A stretch of DNA of 64,000 nt from Oscarella lobularis (taxonomy: Eukaryota; Porifera; Homoscleromorpha; Homosclerophorida; Oscarellidae). Shown in pieces: positions 19,601 to 31,171 of the stretch (within the stretch, counting starts at the first letter, position 1; each line of letters starts with the position of its first letter). The stretch is from positions 868,001 through 932,000 of the forward strand of contig NC_089193.1 in the NCBI RefSeq assembly GCF_947507565.1, written 5' to 3'. A model generated the notes under the pieces. That model searched no databases. It was not told where the DNA came from and saw only the letters and a list, made by a program, of their open reading frames with translations. Both the position numbers and the translations under genes were made by a program.

Positions 19601-21550
19601 TTCTTGGACTTGGCGATTTGTTTCGGCGCGGAGATGAAAGGGCTGACGATATGGACGTTGATGAATTGGGCGGTCCGTCGTAGTAACGATGCGATGCTGG
19701 CAAATATTAGTGCGCCCCAGATCGGACGGGTGGCGACTGAAAATGTCGTTGTATTCCATGAGGAGAGTCTCTAGAGCTGCACGTTGTGAAGGTGTCAGAG
19801 TGGGCGTGTCCGGAAGTGGCGGTATCCACTGATCGCGTGGCGACGTATTCGAAATAGGGGCTGTTAGTGTCGAGGGATCGATCTCTTCCGCCGTTCCGAG
19901 CCGCTTGCCTTTGTACAGTTTACGTTGTCCGCCCACATTGAAAACCCTGACAGGGATGATGCCAGTAGTGTTGTTGGCCAATGACGCGGCGACAATCAGG
20001 TCGTATTTCTCCGCCAGTTGCTCTGATGGTTCGAATAACAGCGGATGAGACGACGACGTGCAACGCTCCTTGGTATCGGGACAGATGACGGCACCGGCGA
20101 CTATCATTTCCATCTGGCCGGGCGGAAACACGACGGACTCAACGAGTACGACTGAGTACAACGGAGACGACGGGGTCGGTGATGCGGGCAACAACGAAGG
20201 TGGGGGAGGGGCGATGAGTGGGTGGGAAAATCCCGACGGCAATCGTAATTGACGACGCGAGACGAGTAGATCAATGTCGTGTCGGGTGATGAAATCCGCA
20301 CCGAGGATTGGATTGGTAGCGATCGGTGCGACACGAAAATAGTGTTGCGTTGACCACGTCCCGATTGTAAGTGGAAGATTCAGTGCACCGAGAACCGGGA
20401 TGTTATGTCCGCTAGCCATCGATAACTGTTCGGTCGACTGTTGGATATTCGTCGGGGCGAATGACGGCGGGACGATCGAAACGGCCGCGCATGAATCGAG
20501 GAGGCACCGGCTCGAGTGGCCATTTACCATAGCGTCGACTTGAAAGACAGCGGCGGACTGAGGTGATACCGGTTGCAACGCGCCGACCGCGAAGGGTGGG
20601 AGTAAAGGTTCGTCGCGCGAAGGGAGCGGGTAACACTGTTGATGGGTGTCATGTTTTGCGCTAAATTTCGTGCACGTCATGCGAATATGTCCCATTTCAC
20701 CACAATTCCAACAGCGGCGCTCTGCCAGGGGCACAGACGAACGTGGGGCGTACGGAACGCCAGACGACACAGCGAACGAAGCGTGAGCCGGTGACTCCAG
20801 GCGAATAACGCGGTTGAGAAGAGATGAGAGTAAGGTAGATTGTTGTTCGACTGCTTTCAACAAGGTGTCGGCAGGTGCGGCCGAGGCGATAAGTGAAGGT
20901 GGCACCGTTGAAGTGGGGATCGATTGTCCGCCGTCAGCGCGGCGACGTTCTTCGGCTAACTCGGCAGCGTTCACTTCCAGCGCAATGCGAATTGCGTCGT
21001 CTAAGCTCTTCGGGTTGCCGTAGCGAACGCGGAGACGGAGATTGCCGTCCCGAAGACCATCGAGAAATTGGTCGCGACTGAGCAGATCGCGTTGCGCGAT
21101 ATCCATCGTGGGGAAAGCTTGTGCGGCGAGGCCCCGAATCGCGTTCCCAAAAGCCAAAATACCTTCGTCGCTGCGTTGCGTGCGGAGCCGAAATGTTGAG
21201 CGTTTAACCTCGTGATGATTGGCTGGCAGGAAGCGATCTCGAAGAGCGGCGAGAAGCGTGGCTAACTGAGATTTCGTCGCCGGTGACAATGAACGCAGAG
21301 CTTCGCGAGCGGGGCCTTGTAACCGCAGCTGGAGCACGTGGCGGCTGGCGGCGTCGTCCCAGTGATTGAGCTGTGCGCAAGATGTGAAGTCTTCCTCCCA
21401 GTCTTCCCAGGATTGATCCGGAGCGGCGCGAAATGGCGGGGGGAGGAGAGAGCTGAAGCGAAGAGCGGCGGATGCGCCGCCGAGGCCGTCGGGCGGTTTC
21501 ACGTCGGCGGGGTCGGGGGGCTGGTCTGTGTCGTTCGGCTGGTCGGTCAT
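16640..21550 (-). CDS. Gag-Pol polyprotein, single frame (1636 residues)
   Basis: The frame starts with ATG at 21550 and stops at 16640-16642. Order: a gag-like region of about 280 residues; one CCHC zinc knuckle (CWNCGEMGHIRMTC); a retropepsin-like segment with LLDSCAAVSIVP; reverse transcriptase with YLDDVLVH; RNase H with TDASDVGLGAVL; integrase with an HHCC zinc motif, catalytic Asp in SIDFLEL, Asp in HSDQGPSF and Glu in GLVERFN; then a GPY/F-type module with WDGPFKIL; and a proline-rich tail. No chromodomain is seen. The protease motif has Ser-Cys where Thr/Ser-Gly is normal. Gag and pol share one frame, so no frameshift is needed to make Pol. Confidence 0.92.
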   Translation of the reverse strand: MTDQPNDTDQPPDPADVKPPDGLGGASAALRFSSLLPPPFRAAPDQSWEDWEEDFTSCAQLNHWDDAASRHVLQLRLQGPAREALRSLSPATKSQLATLLAALRDRFLPANHHEVKRSTFRLRTQRSDEGILAFGNAIRGLAAQAFPTMDIAQRDLLSRDQFLDGLRDGNLRLRVRYGNPKSLDDAIRIALEVNAAELAEERRRADGGQSIPTSTVPPSLIASAAPADTLLKAVEQQSTLLSSLLNRVIRLESPAHASFAVSSGVPYAPRSSVPLAERRCWNCGEMGHIRMTCTKFSAKHDTHQQCYPLPSRDEPLLPPFAVGALQPVSPQSAAVFQVDAMVNGHSSRCLLDSCAAVSIVPPSFAPTNIQQSTEQLSMASGHNIPVLGALNLPLTIGTWSTQHYFRVAPIATNPILGADFITRHDIDLLVSRRQLRLPSGFSHPLIAPPPPSLLPASPTPSSPLYSVVLVESVVFPPGQMEMIVAGAVICPDTKERCTSSSHPLLFEPSEQLAEKYDLIVAASLANNTTGIIPVRVFNVGGQRKLYKGKRLGTAEEIDPSTLTAPISNTSPRDQWIPPLPDTPTLTPSQRAALETLLMEYNDIFSRHPSDLGRTNICQHRIVTTTDRPIHQRPYRQPFHLRAETNRQVQEMLDEGIITPSCSPWSSPVILVTKKNGKFRFCVDFRLLNDITVKDAYPIPRIDETLDSLGGALFFTTLDLASGYWQVLLAAEDRAKTAFSTNGGHFEFQVMPFGLTNAPATFQRLMDVVLRGLTLDSCLVYLDDVLVHSRTFEEHLCRLRAVFERLRTAGLKLRTEKCQFVRSEVPYLGHVVSAEGIATDPTKVDKVRNWPKPRTKTEVRSFINFAGYYRRFVPGFSTIAAPLHNLTTGHSKFTWTTEAERAFATLKEKLTKAPVLAFPRFSEQFRLKTDASDVGLGAVLSQIIDGHERPIAFASKKLSATETNYSATEKELLAIKWGTAHFHPYLLGAPFVVVTDHRPLVHLNTMKHPAGKVGRWLHTLSQYTFTVEYKPGRLHVDADALSRMCAVTTIPASANVAELRAMQEADDVLATVIARLRADEGRPPAEGVWRDGAHRRYRQLWDQLQLDDHNILRRNRRLGARLETTSVLVVPQALVPTILQQLHGDPLSGHLGVSKTTDTLLQRYYWPGFSADVDDYIRRCSTCQRANAVAPRPKAPLRSIPVGGPFEMISIDFLELPRTVRGNRYVLVCTDYFTRWPEAFATADQKSETVARALYDGIVSRHGVPRILHSDQGPSFEGRVIRHLCQMMGLEKTRTTPYHPQGDGLVERFNRSLLGILRKYCGDRPLDWDLWLPSALHAYRVAKQTSTGASPFELLYGRKPRLPTDVACSCATPPPTDTSEYLQRLSTEMVRARELVDANLTAAQERQRQGVTPHVRLYSPGDLVYLHDPGRLRGKAYKLLSVWDGPFKILRKQGENDVYQIQHSHKGGRRRWVHHDRLRPCYQPIDAPHDETSSTTTTDAANDGQTLGTPTTPNHSQPQPGTGANETPHRTDVGDVTDFENVISWVPSGPVINTPQPIARPAAPTPTPAVNVQPQPIASPVAPPPDNVHPQQPPPLTPEPIGREDEPPERPRRITRLPVRFEDYVLDATSDSDEHSS

Positions 21551-21565
21551 CGGACGGCGTCGAGA

Positions 21566-21583
21566 TGAGGACTCCTGTCACCA
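21566..21583 (-). promoter_or_regulatory. tRNA primer-binding site
   Basis: One base inside the 5' LTR the element reads TGGTGACAGGAGTCCTCA, whose complement ends in TGTCACCA as a tRNA 3' end with CCA would. The matching tRNA is not identified from the window. Confidence 0.75.
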
Positions 21584-21584
21584 G

Positions 21585-21695
21585 TGTAGTGAAGCGTTGT
21601 GCTTACCCCAGACTTCAGACTAGACTGTTTTATTATCTCTCCAACTACCCATTATCTATCCTCCCTCCCGTTAGCCCGGATTAGACCTTACTACA
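21585..21695 (-). repeat. 5' LTR (111 bases)
   Basis: Identical by eye to the LTR at 16517-16627, with the same inverted TGTAGT/ACTACA ends. The primer-binding site follows on the minus strand. Confidence 0.92.
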
Positions 21696-22865
21696 CACAA
21701 GCAGCTCTGCCCTTACCCGGATATAAACAGAAAGAGCCCTACATACTCCCGCCGTGCGCGTACAGCTGCAGATCGCTCTCGTGGATATGCCTACAATGCA
21801 ACGTATCTGCCTATTAGGCCTCGAACGGGTCCGACTTGCTCTTTTCGCTCGATCGTCAAACTCCCGGACAAATAAAAGAAGAAACACGATTCAAGGGCTC
21901 TCAAACAAGGACTTGACAGCTTTCAGCAGAAAGAAGAGTTTTCTTTATGGCTTATCGACGTCAAAGTACGACAGTGGGAGGGAAAAAGCACCCTTCGTGA
22001 CGTTAGCGCTGACGGCGTAAAATATCGCGTCCGTTCTGTCCAGAGCCGTTTCTGTCGTAATTGTGACGTAATCTCTATAAACTAGATAAATGACGGCCTG
22101 CTGTAAGCCCTCATGTTATTCCTGAACGCCTAATAATTAGGTACGGTCTCAAATTTTTGCTCCAGAGCGTGTGTGCATTATGGACATTGGCGTGCTTTAT
22201 TTTCGGATAGACACATGTACGGCAGGACCCGGCCCACATGTACTACTGTTTTTGACCTGTCTTGTAAGGGTGACACAGAGCTGCCCCTCCCTAATCCCAA
22301 ACCTCTGCCCCTTCTACGGAAACTGTTTCCGTCATTCAGAAATCCGTTGCCTTTCTCATTGCTAACCGCCTCGTCGTTGTAGATGCCGACCTTCGCATGG
22401 AAAGTGAAGTCCATGGCCGTCTGTACTAAAAGATCGACGTGTGGCAATGCAATGTGTGTGAGTAACTCAATTTTATTACTTAGATTGCAAAGTGTTTGTG
22501 TCACTATGTTGCAGTGACCGCAACTTTGAACTTTGAACGTCATGGATGGCGAATTTCACGACGACAAAACGTAAGCACGGATGGCAGCTGCAGCGTAAAC
22601 GACAGAAATTGACTACTAAAGATTCCAGTATAGTGTCCAGGAGGATGTTATTGTTCACTGGTGGCACGCAGCGGTTCAAGGATGTCGTCCATGAGGGGAA
22701 GTCATTATTCACTGCATAGGTATGCCCAGCTGTTCGTGATTGGCTGACTGCAACGTGGTGTGACTAGGGTGTGCCTGGGGACGATCACAATTAAGAGCGC
22801 TTCTGCGCCTGGAAAGATTTTAGTCGGTCATCTACTTAGTGAAGTGACGGACGGCTCGCCTTGCT
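21696..22865. other. Intergenic stretch, nothing recognised
   Basis: About 1.2 kb between the retroelement and the receptor kinase. A minus-strand frame at 22178-22543 (121 codons) has low-complexity arginine/glycine content and no recognisable motif. A TATA box for the receptor gene is not obvious. Confidence 0.45.
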
Positions 22866-25800
22866 ATGGCGTCTTCCTTGCTTTGCTCCATTGTTCTTCT
22901 TCTTCGCACTGGAGTGTCTCGGTGGGCAAGTCTTCCCCAGGAGTACTTCGAAGTGAAAGGTAGAGTCGTAACTAAATCTTGTAGTGTACCTTGCGGATTC
23001 CAGTCTCCAAAACGACATCGCGAAACAGAATGTGAACGCGTAGCTAGCCTCAGCGAAAAAGCTAAAGGCTGTATACACTATGTCTATCTTTCTTCTGTTG
23101 ATATTGTCGGGTGCCTTCCTCAGAGCTCCTCTCCCTCTCCCCATTCACTGTAAGTGAATTAGCATTAGTTATGACCTCAAAATAGTGGTCTTTCTCTTAC
23201 TAACTACGCGTTCTTGTTTCTCGCGTATTTCTACTGCATTTGCATTCAACTTCGCTTGGAAGAGTATGAGTGCTTAGGAAAACAGGCGTATGGTTCCTAT
23301 AACACTTAAAGTAATAATGAACAATTCCCGTCAGTAAGTACATGTTTTAGACGACGGTGAAAAAGCGCCAACGGGCAGATTTTTTCCAAGTTTCCTGTCT
23401 CCCAGAGAAGCACTACCATACGACGAACGCAGTTTTCTGCGGCTCTTTTCTCAACGCACTCGCAATATTGTCGACTGCAATTATAAGTAATAAAAATTTT
23501 AAGCTTCTTTGTCACGGCGGAATTCACTGTTTATAGGAATCCGAATGGCGTGCATCCCAGACTTGGGTTGTATGAAATTGAAGATGATTGCACTCACTTT
23601 GCACAGGCACCATTTTCAGAGTGTCACAAAGACGAGGTCTTGGCGACAGTCACTATATGGGCAAAATATTTAAGTTTACGTCGCACTCTTAGCTTCTTTA
23701 TTTCTGCTCTAATGACAGCAAACACGTCGACGACGCTACCGCCGCTTCTCACTCTTTCACGGACAAGGAATTAAGCGCTATTTACCCATCATTTCAAGGT
23801 GAGTGCTTTAGCAGTCGATTTGTGTACGTAACAGCTTCATTTTTTTCATAATAGTGGTAGGCAATGCCTTCTCTCTCTATTTGGGAGTTGTGGCGTCTGT
23901 CTTCTACGCAGTTCCTGTCTTCTTTCTACCAGTCTTCATTTTTGTTTCGGTTTTTTCTTACGTTCATTCCCAAAAGCTTACCTCTTCAAAGAGCTCCCGT
24001 CTGACCGCGTTAGGGCCCAGAAAGAACCAATGCCAAACGATTGGATTTTTTCCGTTTGAGGTTTCATTTTTACTCGTCGTCGCCTTGTTTGTTACTGTGC
24101 CCTTCGCGAGATCCACTGAAGCAGTCGATCTAACTTGTGAAGGTGAGAAATGTCCGATTGAAGTTAATTTTTTAATTTTCCCGAGCATTTGTTTTATCCG
24201 TCTTTTTTATCTGCTGATTTACGGTAGCTAGGTATCATTTTTTGTTTTTTGTCAATTTTGTTTTACGACATTCGCGCGGTAATATTATTACGTGTCCTAA
24301 ACTTTTTGTTTTCGACTTGTTTTTGTTCACTTTATTTCTTTGGCGGCGTGATCTTTTTGCGACTTCTTGTGTTTGCCTTGGCGTGTTAATGTGTGACATG
24401 TTTTGTTCGGGTTTTGCATGTATACGGTACCATATAGTACTGCGACTGGCTTTGCACGTTCATGTGACGTGTTACGGTTGCCTTTGTTAATTTTCGACGT
24501 GTTACTGTTTGGAAGGCAAATAGGCAAACGAAAAAAAGTCGCAAGAAAACAGTGCATGAACTAAACGTTTCAGGAGCAAACAATGCGTCGAAAAACGCGA
24601 TAATTAATTATAGTAAACTAAAGTACAAAGATTTCGCGCAATAGCGAAAATTGAGAGAACGTATCGCAAGCGAATTAAAAAAGCCCAAAGCACGTTAAAC
24701 AATGGTTGCGTTTAGCTGTTCTTAATTTTTATAGGATGTGAGCCTGGATGGATCTGCCACCTTTCTTCGTGTCTCAAAGTTTCGCTTGATCTTTTAACTT
24801 GGCCTCAAGCAGCTAAGGCGTGCTCTGAACATGAAGCCCATTTGTTGTCAATTGATAAAAACGATGAATCACTTTGGAAATTTCTAAGTTTGCGATATGG
24901 AAAGAAGAAATTTTTTATCGGATTAGTAAGGAGCGTCTACAACTATCGGTGGTCGGACGGATCGCCGTTTGTGTATTCAGACTGGGAACACTTGAAAGCT
25001 CACTGCGAATTGGAATTATGTACGGCCATCATTCCCAACAACAACAAGAACAAGGCCGTCATAACCTGGACCGCCGTTGCCTGCTTGTCTGTAAACGGAC
25101 ATATATGCAAGAAACCCAAAGGTGAGGCAAAATTGTTATTGCGAGCTAAACAGAACGTTTTTTCTCAGAGCCTATGAAAGACGAATTGCGACTTGCCGAC
25201 GGCGTTAACCCCAATCGCGGTGTTCTGGAGATATTCCTAGGCGATGCTTGGACACGCGTATGCACGGTGAAAACCGGCTCCGATCTCAGTCAAACGGCCG
25301 CTGCAGTCTGTCGACATTTGGGTTATCCTGATGCTTTCTTTGCTCGTGCTTACAATCTCTCCAGAGGAGGAAAAAAAGCTAATATTTCTTATGTTATTGA
25401 CGGTAAGGGAAATGATGCTAGTAGTTTTTCAAACAAAAGAGCGAAGTGCGGTTCAGAGTTACTTATTTCGTGTCGATCCGGTCTAACCCAATCTGTTCGG
25501 GTGCGGCTAAGTTCTAGCTCATCTCGGAGTCCCACGCAAGGTTATTTGGAAGTTTGGTTTCGAGGAAAGTGGGAAAGAGCTTGTGCAGATAGAATCTACA
25601 AACGGGATCTATTGGCTAATGCCTCTTGTAGGCAATTGGGATACCACCGAGGATCTGCTAGACCTCGTGGCTTTGGTGCACAAAATAGTATTTCACTTCG
25701 TTGTGACACAAATTCTTTTGATGAATGCAGATTCCGTATTCGTTTTTTTTGCCGCTGTTTCGTTTGGATTACATGCTATTATTCAAAGTTGCAAGTACAG

Positions 25801-28800
25801 CTGTTCGATACTTCTGATGAGATAGAAGAAACAGAGGGAAAAGTTCAAGTTTATTTTGAGGGAAAATGGACCATCGTCTGCAACGACGAATGGGATATGA
25901 ATGAAGCTGAAGTTGTCTGTCGCCAAATGGGCTTCAAGAATGCTGTTTCGGCAAGCTCACGGCGCTCTAAATCAACTATAAGCAACATAAACCGTTGTTC
26001 GGTAAAAGTGCTTTGTAAAGGGAGCGAAAGGTCGGTTGAGGAATGCGAGCGCTTTCACATGCTAAGTCGATCGACTGCTGTAGTCGTTTGCAAGAAGAAA
26101 GAATGTAAACCAACGAATATTACGATATTTTAATGAATACTTCTTGTTTTAGATTGTCCCTTAGGATGGTCTCTCTATGCCGACTATTGCTATTCTGTTT
26201 CGGAGTTTCGTTCGAAAATGCGTAACAGTGGTAAAAACAGAAGACTATGCGGGCCGTTTAACAGTGCTAGCATTGACAGTCCTCACGAACACGCTTTTGT
26301 CCTGTCTCTTCTTTCTCCTTCTAAGAATGACATTTGGATAGGCGTGGGACGAACAATGTACGACGCATTCAAGTGGATCAATGGCAATCCTTTGAGGTGT
26401 TTGTTTGATTGTAATCGTGCTATAGTTACTAGTAAACTATCTACCTGTATGTTGCATGCATTTGCAGGTACGTCTGGTGGGCTCCAAGAGAACCGACGAT
26501 TGATTATTACAGGTGCGTTGCGATGGACTCGCGCGATGGCTACTGGAAAACAGCAAATTGCTATCGATATAAGCATGTGCTGTGCAAAGTCGCTCTCCGT
26601 AAGATTTAGGGCACTTCCATCTTAGAAAGTCTGCTTATTTGAGATATTATTCTTACTTTAGAAGATATACCGAACGAATTGCGTCAGGAAGCCGCTCCGT
26701 CAGCGCATGGCCAGTGTAAAAAGGACGAACTCTTCTTCAGGAACGCTTGCTATTATTGGTCTAAAAACGATGATGAGCCTGTTTCACAAGAGCGCGCACA
26801 TAATGAAAAGTGCCGAAGTCGCAACGCTACATTAGCTTCGATAAGCACCATACACGAAAACGCTTTCATTGCAGCAGAAACGTCAGCTGTTGCGGGGTCA
26901 AATTATTGGACTGGCCTCGTTTACAATATAACGTCTGTGCAAGGAGCTTTCAGTTGGCTTGATGCTACTTCCGTCAATTTCACGAAGTGGGGAATGTACG
27001 AACCGGCGTACCAAAAAGAAGGAAGCCAGAGCTGCGTTTTGTTTCGGTCAGACGGGCGTGAGTTTGTCTGGTCTGTTTCAAACTGCTCTTCTAAGGCTTC
27101 ATACGTCTGTAAAAGTAATTTGACAGATACGCGAAGAGCAGTGTTAATTAATTTACCTCTCCTATCTAAAGGAATGCTGACCGAATCAGACAAAATTAAT
27201 TTGACTACATCAGACACTTTACGTGGATGTCAGTACTTAAAACATTTACTGTGCTTTAATTTAATTTCTTTATGTTTATGTCTAGATTATTCCTACACGT
27301 GTCCTAACTGCTGGACAAAGTTCGGCAGTAGCTCTTGTTTCAAGCTAGTTAAAACGAAAAAGACATGGCGTGATTCTTTGACTGACTGCGAAAACTTAGA
27401 AGAAGAACGCATTTTTGCCAGAAATATTTCTTTTCACAGCTCTCTTGCCAGAATTATTTCTGATCAAGAGCAGCACGACATAAGTGCAAACCTTATCGAC
27501 ATAGGAGAGGCTTGGATTGGACTAAATGACATTGTCGATGAAGGATTTTACGTTTGGAGTGACGGTTCTCCTTTGATCTATGTCAACTGGGATTTTTCGG
27601 AAGCTGGCAAAGAGTCTTTTTTACGAAAAGATCACGATTGTGTAGCTGCAACAAAAAATTCTTGGAAAACGATGCTCTGTGCTGAGAAGAAGTCTAGCAT
27701 CTGCTTCATTCCGGCAATTCTGGGTATGCATGCCAAACGCGGGTAACAAGTATGCAGTCATCTACCCTGTGTACATTCTTTAGATTATGATGAATGCGAC
27801 AACAACACTGATATTTGTCACGTCAACGCGACCTGCAAAAATACTTTGTCATCGTATAACTGCACCTGCAAACATGGGCTTACAGGAAATGGAACTGCGT
27901 GCGAAGGTATTTAATCGAGACTTTTGTAATGCCTCTGACAGATAAGTTTCATTGGTTCTGGTTCAGATGTAGACGAATGTGTCAGCAACTGTAACGACGA
28001 CGGTCAGCAATGTTCTAATATATTTGGGTCGTACGAGTGCGTTTGCAAGAATGGCTGGACTGGAAATGGCAGTCGCTGTTTTGATTTGAACGAATGCATT
28101 TCCAATAACAATTGTCATTTAAACGCAGAATGCCTAAACGTTGCTGGCTCTTATAAGTGTGAGTGTCAACCTGGCTGGACTGGAGACGGTAGTTTTTGTG
28201 TCGATTACAACGAATGCGAAACTTCGGACCAATGCCATCGGGGAGCGAATTGCACAAATCAGGAGGGATCGTTTCTGTGTACGTGTTTCTCTGGCTGGTC
28301 AGGAAACGGTTTCTCTTGCGACGATGTCAACGAGTGCAAGATGAACAACTCATGCCATTCACATGCAAGATGCAAAAATGAACAGGGCCACTATAACTGT
28401 ACTTGTCTACAAGGCTGGAGTGGAGACGGATTCTCTTGCAACGACACTGATGAATGCCTCGTACAAGGATTGTGTCACCGTTGGGCAAATTGTACGAACA
28501 CAAAAGGATCGTATGAGTGCCAGTGCAAAAGCGGATATGCTGGAGATGGAATCAATTGCGAAGGTAAGAGCGCTGAAAAAGCCTCATTTGATGTTATCAA
28601 GCAGTTACACGTATGTACAGAGTTCTTAATATTTCCTTTTTTTAGATATTACTGTCATATCGAATTCCCACTGGAAAATCATTCTTTCAGTCATCAGCTC
28701 TTTTGCATTTGTCGCGTTTGCTGTCATCGTTTGTGTTGTCTATGCCCGCCACGATGCTTTTCGCATGCAAACTCTCGCATCGGACTTCGTCGAACCGCCG

Positions 28801-30432
28801 GACGAATGGGAAGTCAACCTAGGCAATATGACTTTGCTCGAGAAGCTAGGTGGTGGCTTTTTCGGCGTTGTGTATAGAGCGTATCTTTATCAGAGTTCAT
28901 CTGGGGGTTCGTCGAGACAAGCTCGAAAAGAGAAGATTTCTTTCGAAAATGAAAAGTTGGTTGTCGCTTGTAAGATGCTCAAAGGTATGTACGCCTGTTT
29001 TTCTATTTATTTTAGGTTTTTACTTATGATCGAGTCTATAAATATTTGTATTTTGTAGGGAATAGCCTGAGAGAGGAGGACTTACTGGAAGAAATTAAAC
29101 TGATGAAACGGATCGGGCAGCACTCGCACATCGTCAGCCTCCTGGGATGCATAACCACTTCCAAGCCGTACTGCCTCATTGTCGAGTACTGCATGAACGG
29201 CGATTTACTTAACTATCTTAGAAAACGAATACCTAATGTTTGTTAGCCGACTGTAGACACCTTTAAATTAACTAATTTCAGTATTTCTTTGCCTCAGTCT
29301 GTAGATCATGAAGCACAATCGAATGAGATGGTGTCAATCCTTGATAGAAAAAGCGAAGTACGTGAAATAGCCGCTTCCTCCTAAAACAGGTGAAATTTTA
29401 TAATATAATGGTTTTAGGATCATACGCCCACGCCTTTTTCCGATTTTGACATACATGGGGATGAAAATGAGGATTTTATTGAAGTTAAAGATACCGCTGA
29501 CGGTAAGGATTTGGAATATAGAAAGACAGGCATGCAGGAAGTGTTAGATTCAGGTGAATGTGGTGAGAAGAAGAACTTTGGTATCGGGGACGAAATGAAA
29601 TCTCGCGATTTCCTATCGTTTGTTTGGCAAATTGCATCGGGAATGGTGCGCAATGGCTAGGATAATTGAACGTACTTTTGAATTTAAAGTGTTAGGAATA
29701 TCTGGCAGGAAAAGGGTTGGTTCATCGCGACTTGGCCTGCCGGAACGTTCTCGTTTGCGAAAATAAACTACTGAAAGTATCCGACTTTGGACTAACGAGA
29801 TCCGTCTATCAGGACGGTACCTATTGTCAAAAGACCACAAGATGTCTCCCACTGAGATGGATGTCTATCGAAGCCATGACTCACCGTCTCTTCTCCGAGC
29901 AAAGCGACGTGTAAATTTTTCTTTTTACTTATCTGAGTTCTTGTTTTATTTCAACGGTTTTTCAATTATATAGGTGGTCTTTCGGAGTTGTCATTTGGGA
30001 AATATTTACTCTGGGTTAGCTAAGCTGTAACTTTTTTTTCTGTTTGAGACTTGTGCATTTTAGGTTCTTTTCCCTATCCTTGCGTCTCGAGTGCAAAGCT
30101 TCTGTCGTATTTGCGTAGTGGAAACCGATTGGCACGCCCCAAGGATTGCTCCTTTGAGCTGTTAGTCTGGCATTCTAGTATATTGTTTAATGATCTTGTG
30201 CTCGTTTATCCTCAGGTACAGGACGATGTGTGCGTGTTGGCGCAACGATCCAGATCAGCGTCCTGTGTTCAGTAGTCTCACGCAGCTTCTGGGAAACATG
30301 CTCGAATTCGAGAGTCACAGAAAGTACATCGTTTTTGATACATGTACTGCCAGTATGGAATCACTGAGCGAAGAAGGTAAGTCAGGGAGCAGTGATGAGA
30401 CTTTTGGTGTCAATTCTGAACGGAGAGAATGA
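22866..30432 (+). CDS. Receptor tyrosine kinase with C-type lectin, SRCR and EGF ectodomain
   Basis: A signal peptide starts at ATG 22866 (MASSLLCSIVLLLRTG). The first exons (22866-23149, about 23537-23810, 23855-24140) are tentative; donors and phases fit. Then come a C-type lectin domain (24736-25122), about three SRCR domains (25174-26133, with EVVCRQMGF), a lectin domain split by an intron (26155-26605), two more lectin domains (26662-27235 and 27285-27725) and seven EGF units of calcium-binding type (27784-28563). A transmembrane helix (about 28670-28740) precedes the kinase: GGGFFGVVY, VACKMLKG, HRDLACRN, DFGLTR, activation-loop Tyr in QDGTYCQ, LRWMSIEAM, then CWRNDPDQRP. All catalytic residues are present. 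A kinase insert is acidic. Ligand unknown; glycans or microbial surfaces are plausible. Confidence 0.85.
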
Positions 30433-31171
30433 TTTGCGGCGACGAAGGTTAAATCAGGTGTCATGTTGTTGCTTCCCCTATGCATCGTAGCCCATCTCGT
30501 CAATTAATTAAAACGGTCGTTTAATTAAGACACGCAAGAATGCCATTGCCTAAATCATGCCTAAATTTACTTTATGACATGTATCGTAGTTTTTCTGTCC
30601 TCGTGTTGCATGCACATGCATGATAGTGCTTCTTGGCTAGAAAGGAGTTTTTCCATTGTTAGTGCTTGTTTCTTGTTTTGCTGTTGTTTATGATTGCCGA
30701 AAAGTCATGCAAATCAAAAAGTATTTTCATTATTTCATTTGCCCTACCAAATCCGGCAGGTTTATTGGGTTCCCTGCACCAACATAAAAGAGCAGCGACA
30801 CAGCACGGCTAAAAGGATAAGACGGGACTTTCAAAATATCTGGTCACGTGGTGAACGTAAAGGTTCTTCTGTCTTTCCTCGGGCAAAAGTGTCACAGCAT
30901 GCCTGTACCTGATTATATCGAAAGTGAGTAAAAAGATTTTTTCTGTCTTCTAAAATCGGTTGGCGAGAGGGCGAAAGCGGTTTTCAGAGATAAGAATCGG
31001 TTGCCATACATGCAGGCACGGGCGTATTTGGAAATCGAGATATGGGGATGCACGCGTCAAAAATTTTTCCAACCAATATTTTTTCGCCAACCCCACCCCC
31101 CTTAACGCGCGAGGGTCTGGAGTATCGCTACGAGTTCGTGCGCATGTCATATTGAAAGTACACGTAGAAAA
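30433..31171. other. Intergenic stretch with MITE relic
   Basis: No gene is seen between the kinase stop and the CARD-death gene. A relic of the foldback element lies at about 31087-31130: CGCCAACCCC...TTAACGCGCGAGGGTCTGGAGTATCG reads as the 9055-9127 element in reverse orientation with one terminal repeat lost. A further scrap (GGTTGGCGAGAGGG) sits at about 30957-30971. Confidence 0.6.
31087..31130. mobile_element. Partial copy of the foldback MITE
   Basis: It matches the reverse complement of the centre and one terminal repeat of the 9055-9127 element, with a three-base loss at the very end. It lies immediately upstream of the leader shared by the CARD-death gene and the truncated CARD exon, so it may supply promoter sequence to the CARD-death gene. 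Confidence 0.65.

Larger units (their letters stand above)
16517..21695 (-). mobile_element. Complete Ty3/gypsy LTR retrotransposon
   Basis: The 5179-base element lies on the minus strand. Both LTRs are 111 bases, begin TGTAGT, end ACTACA and appear identical. The flanks carry CACA on each side (16513-16516 and 21696-21699), a plausible 4-base target duplication. A primer-binding site abuts the 5' LTR. One long open frame encodes gag and pol without a frameshift. Identical LTRs and an open frame indicate recent insertion. Gag, protease, RT, RNase H, then integrase is the Ty3/gypsy order. The LTRs are unusually short for this group, and no clear polypurine tract precedes the 3' LTR. Confidence 0.93.

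Noticed and set aside
16778-21568. Many 60-130 codon frames on both strands inside the retroelement
   Set aside because: They are shadows of the single gag-pol frame, which carries all the conserved motifs.
22178-22543. 121-codon minus-strand frame upstream of the receptor kinase
   Set aside because: No motif, no start context and low-complexity content; likely chance.
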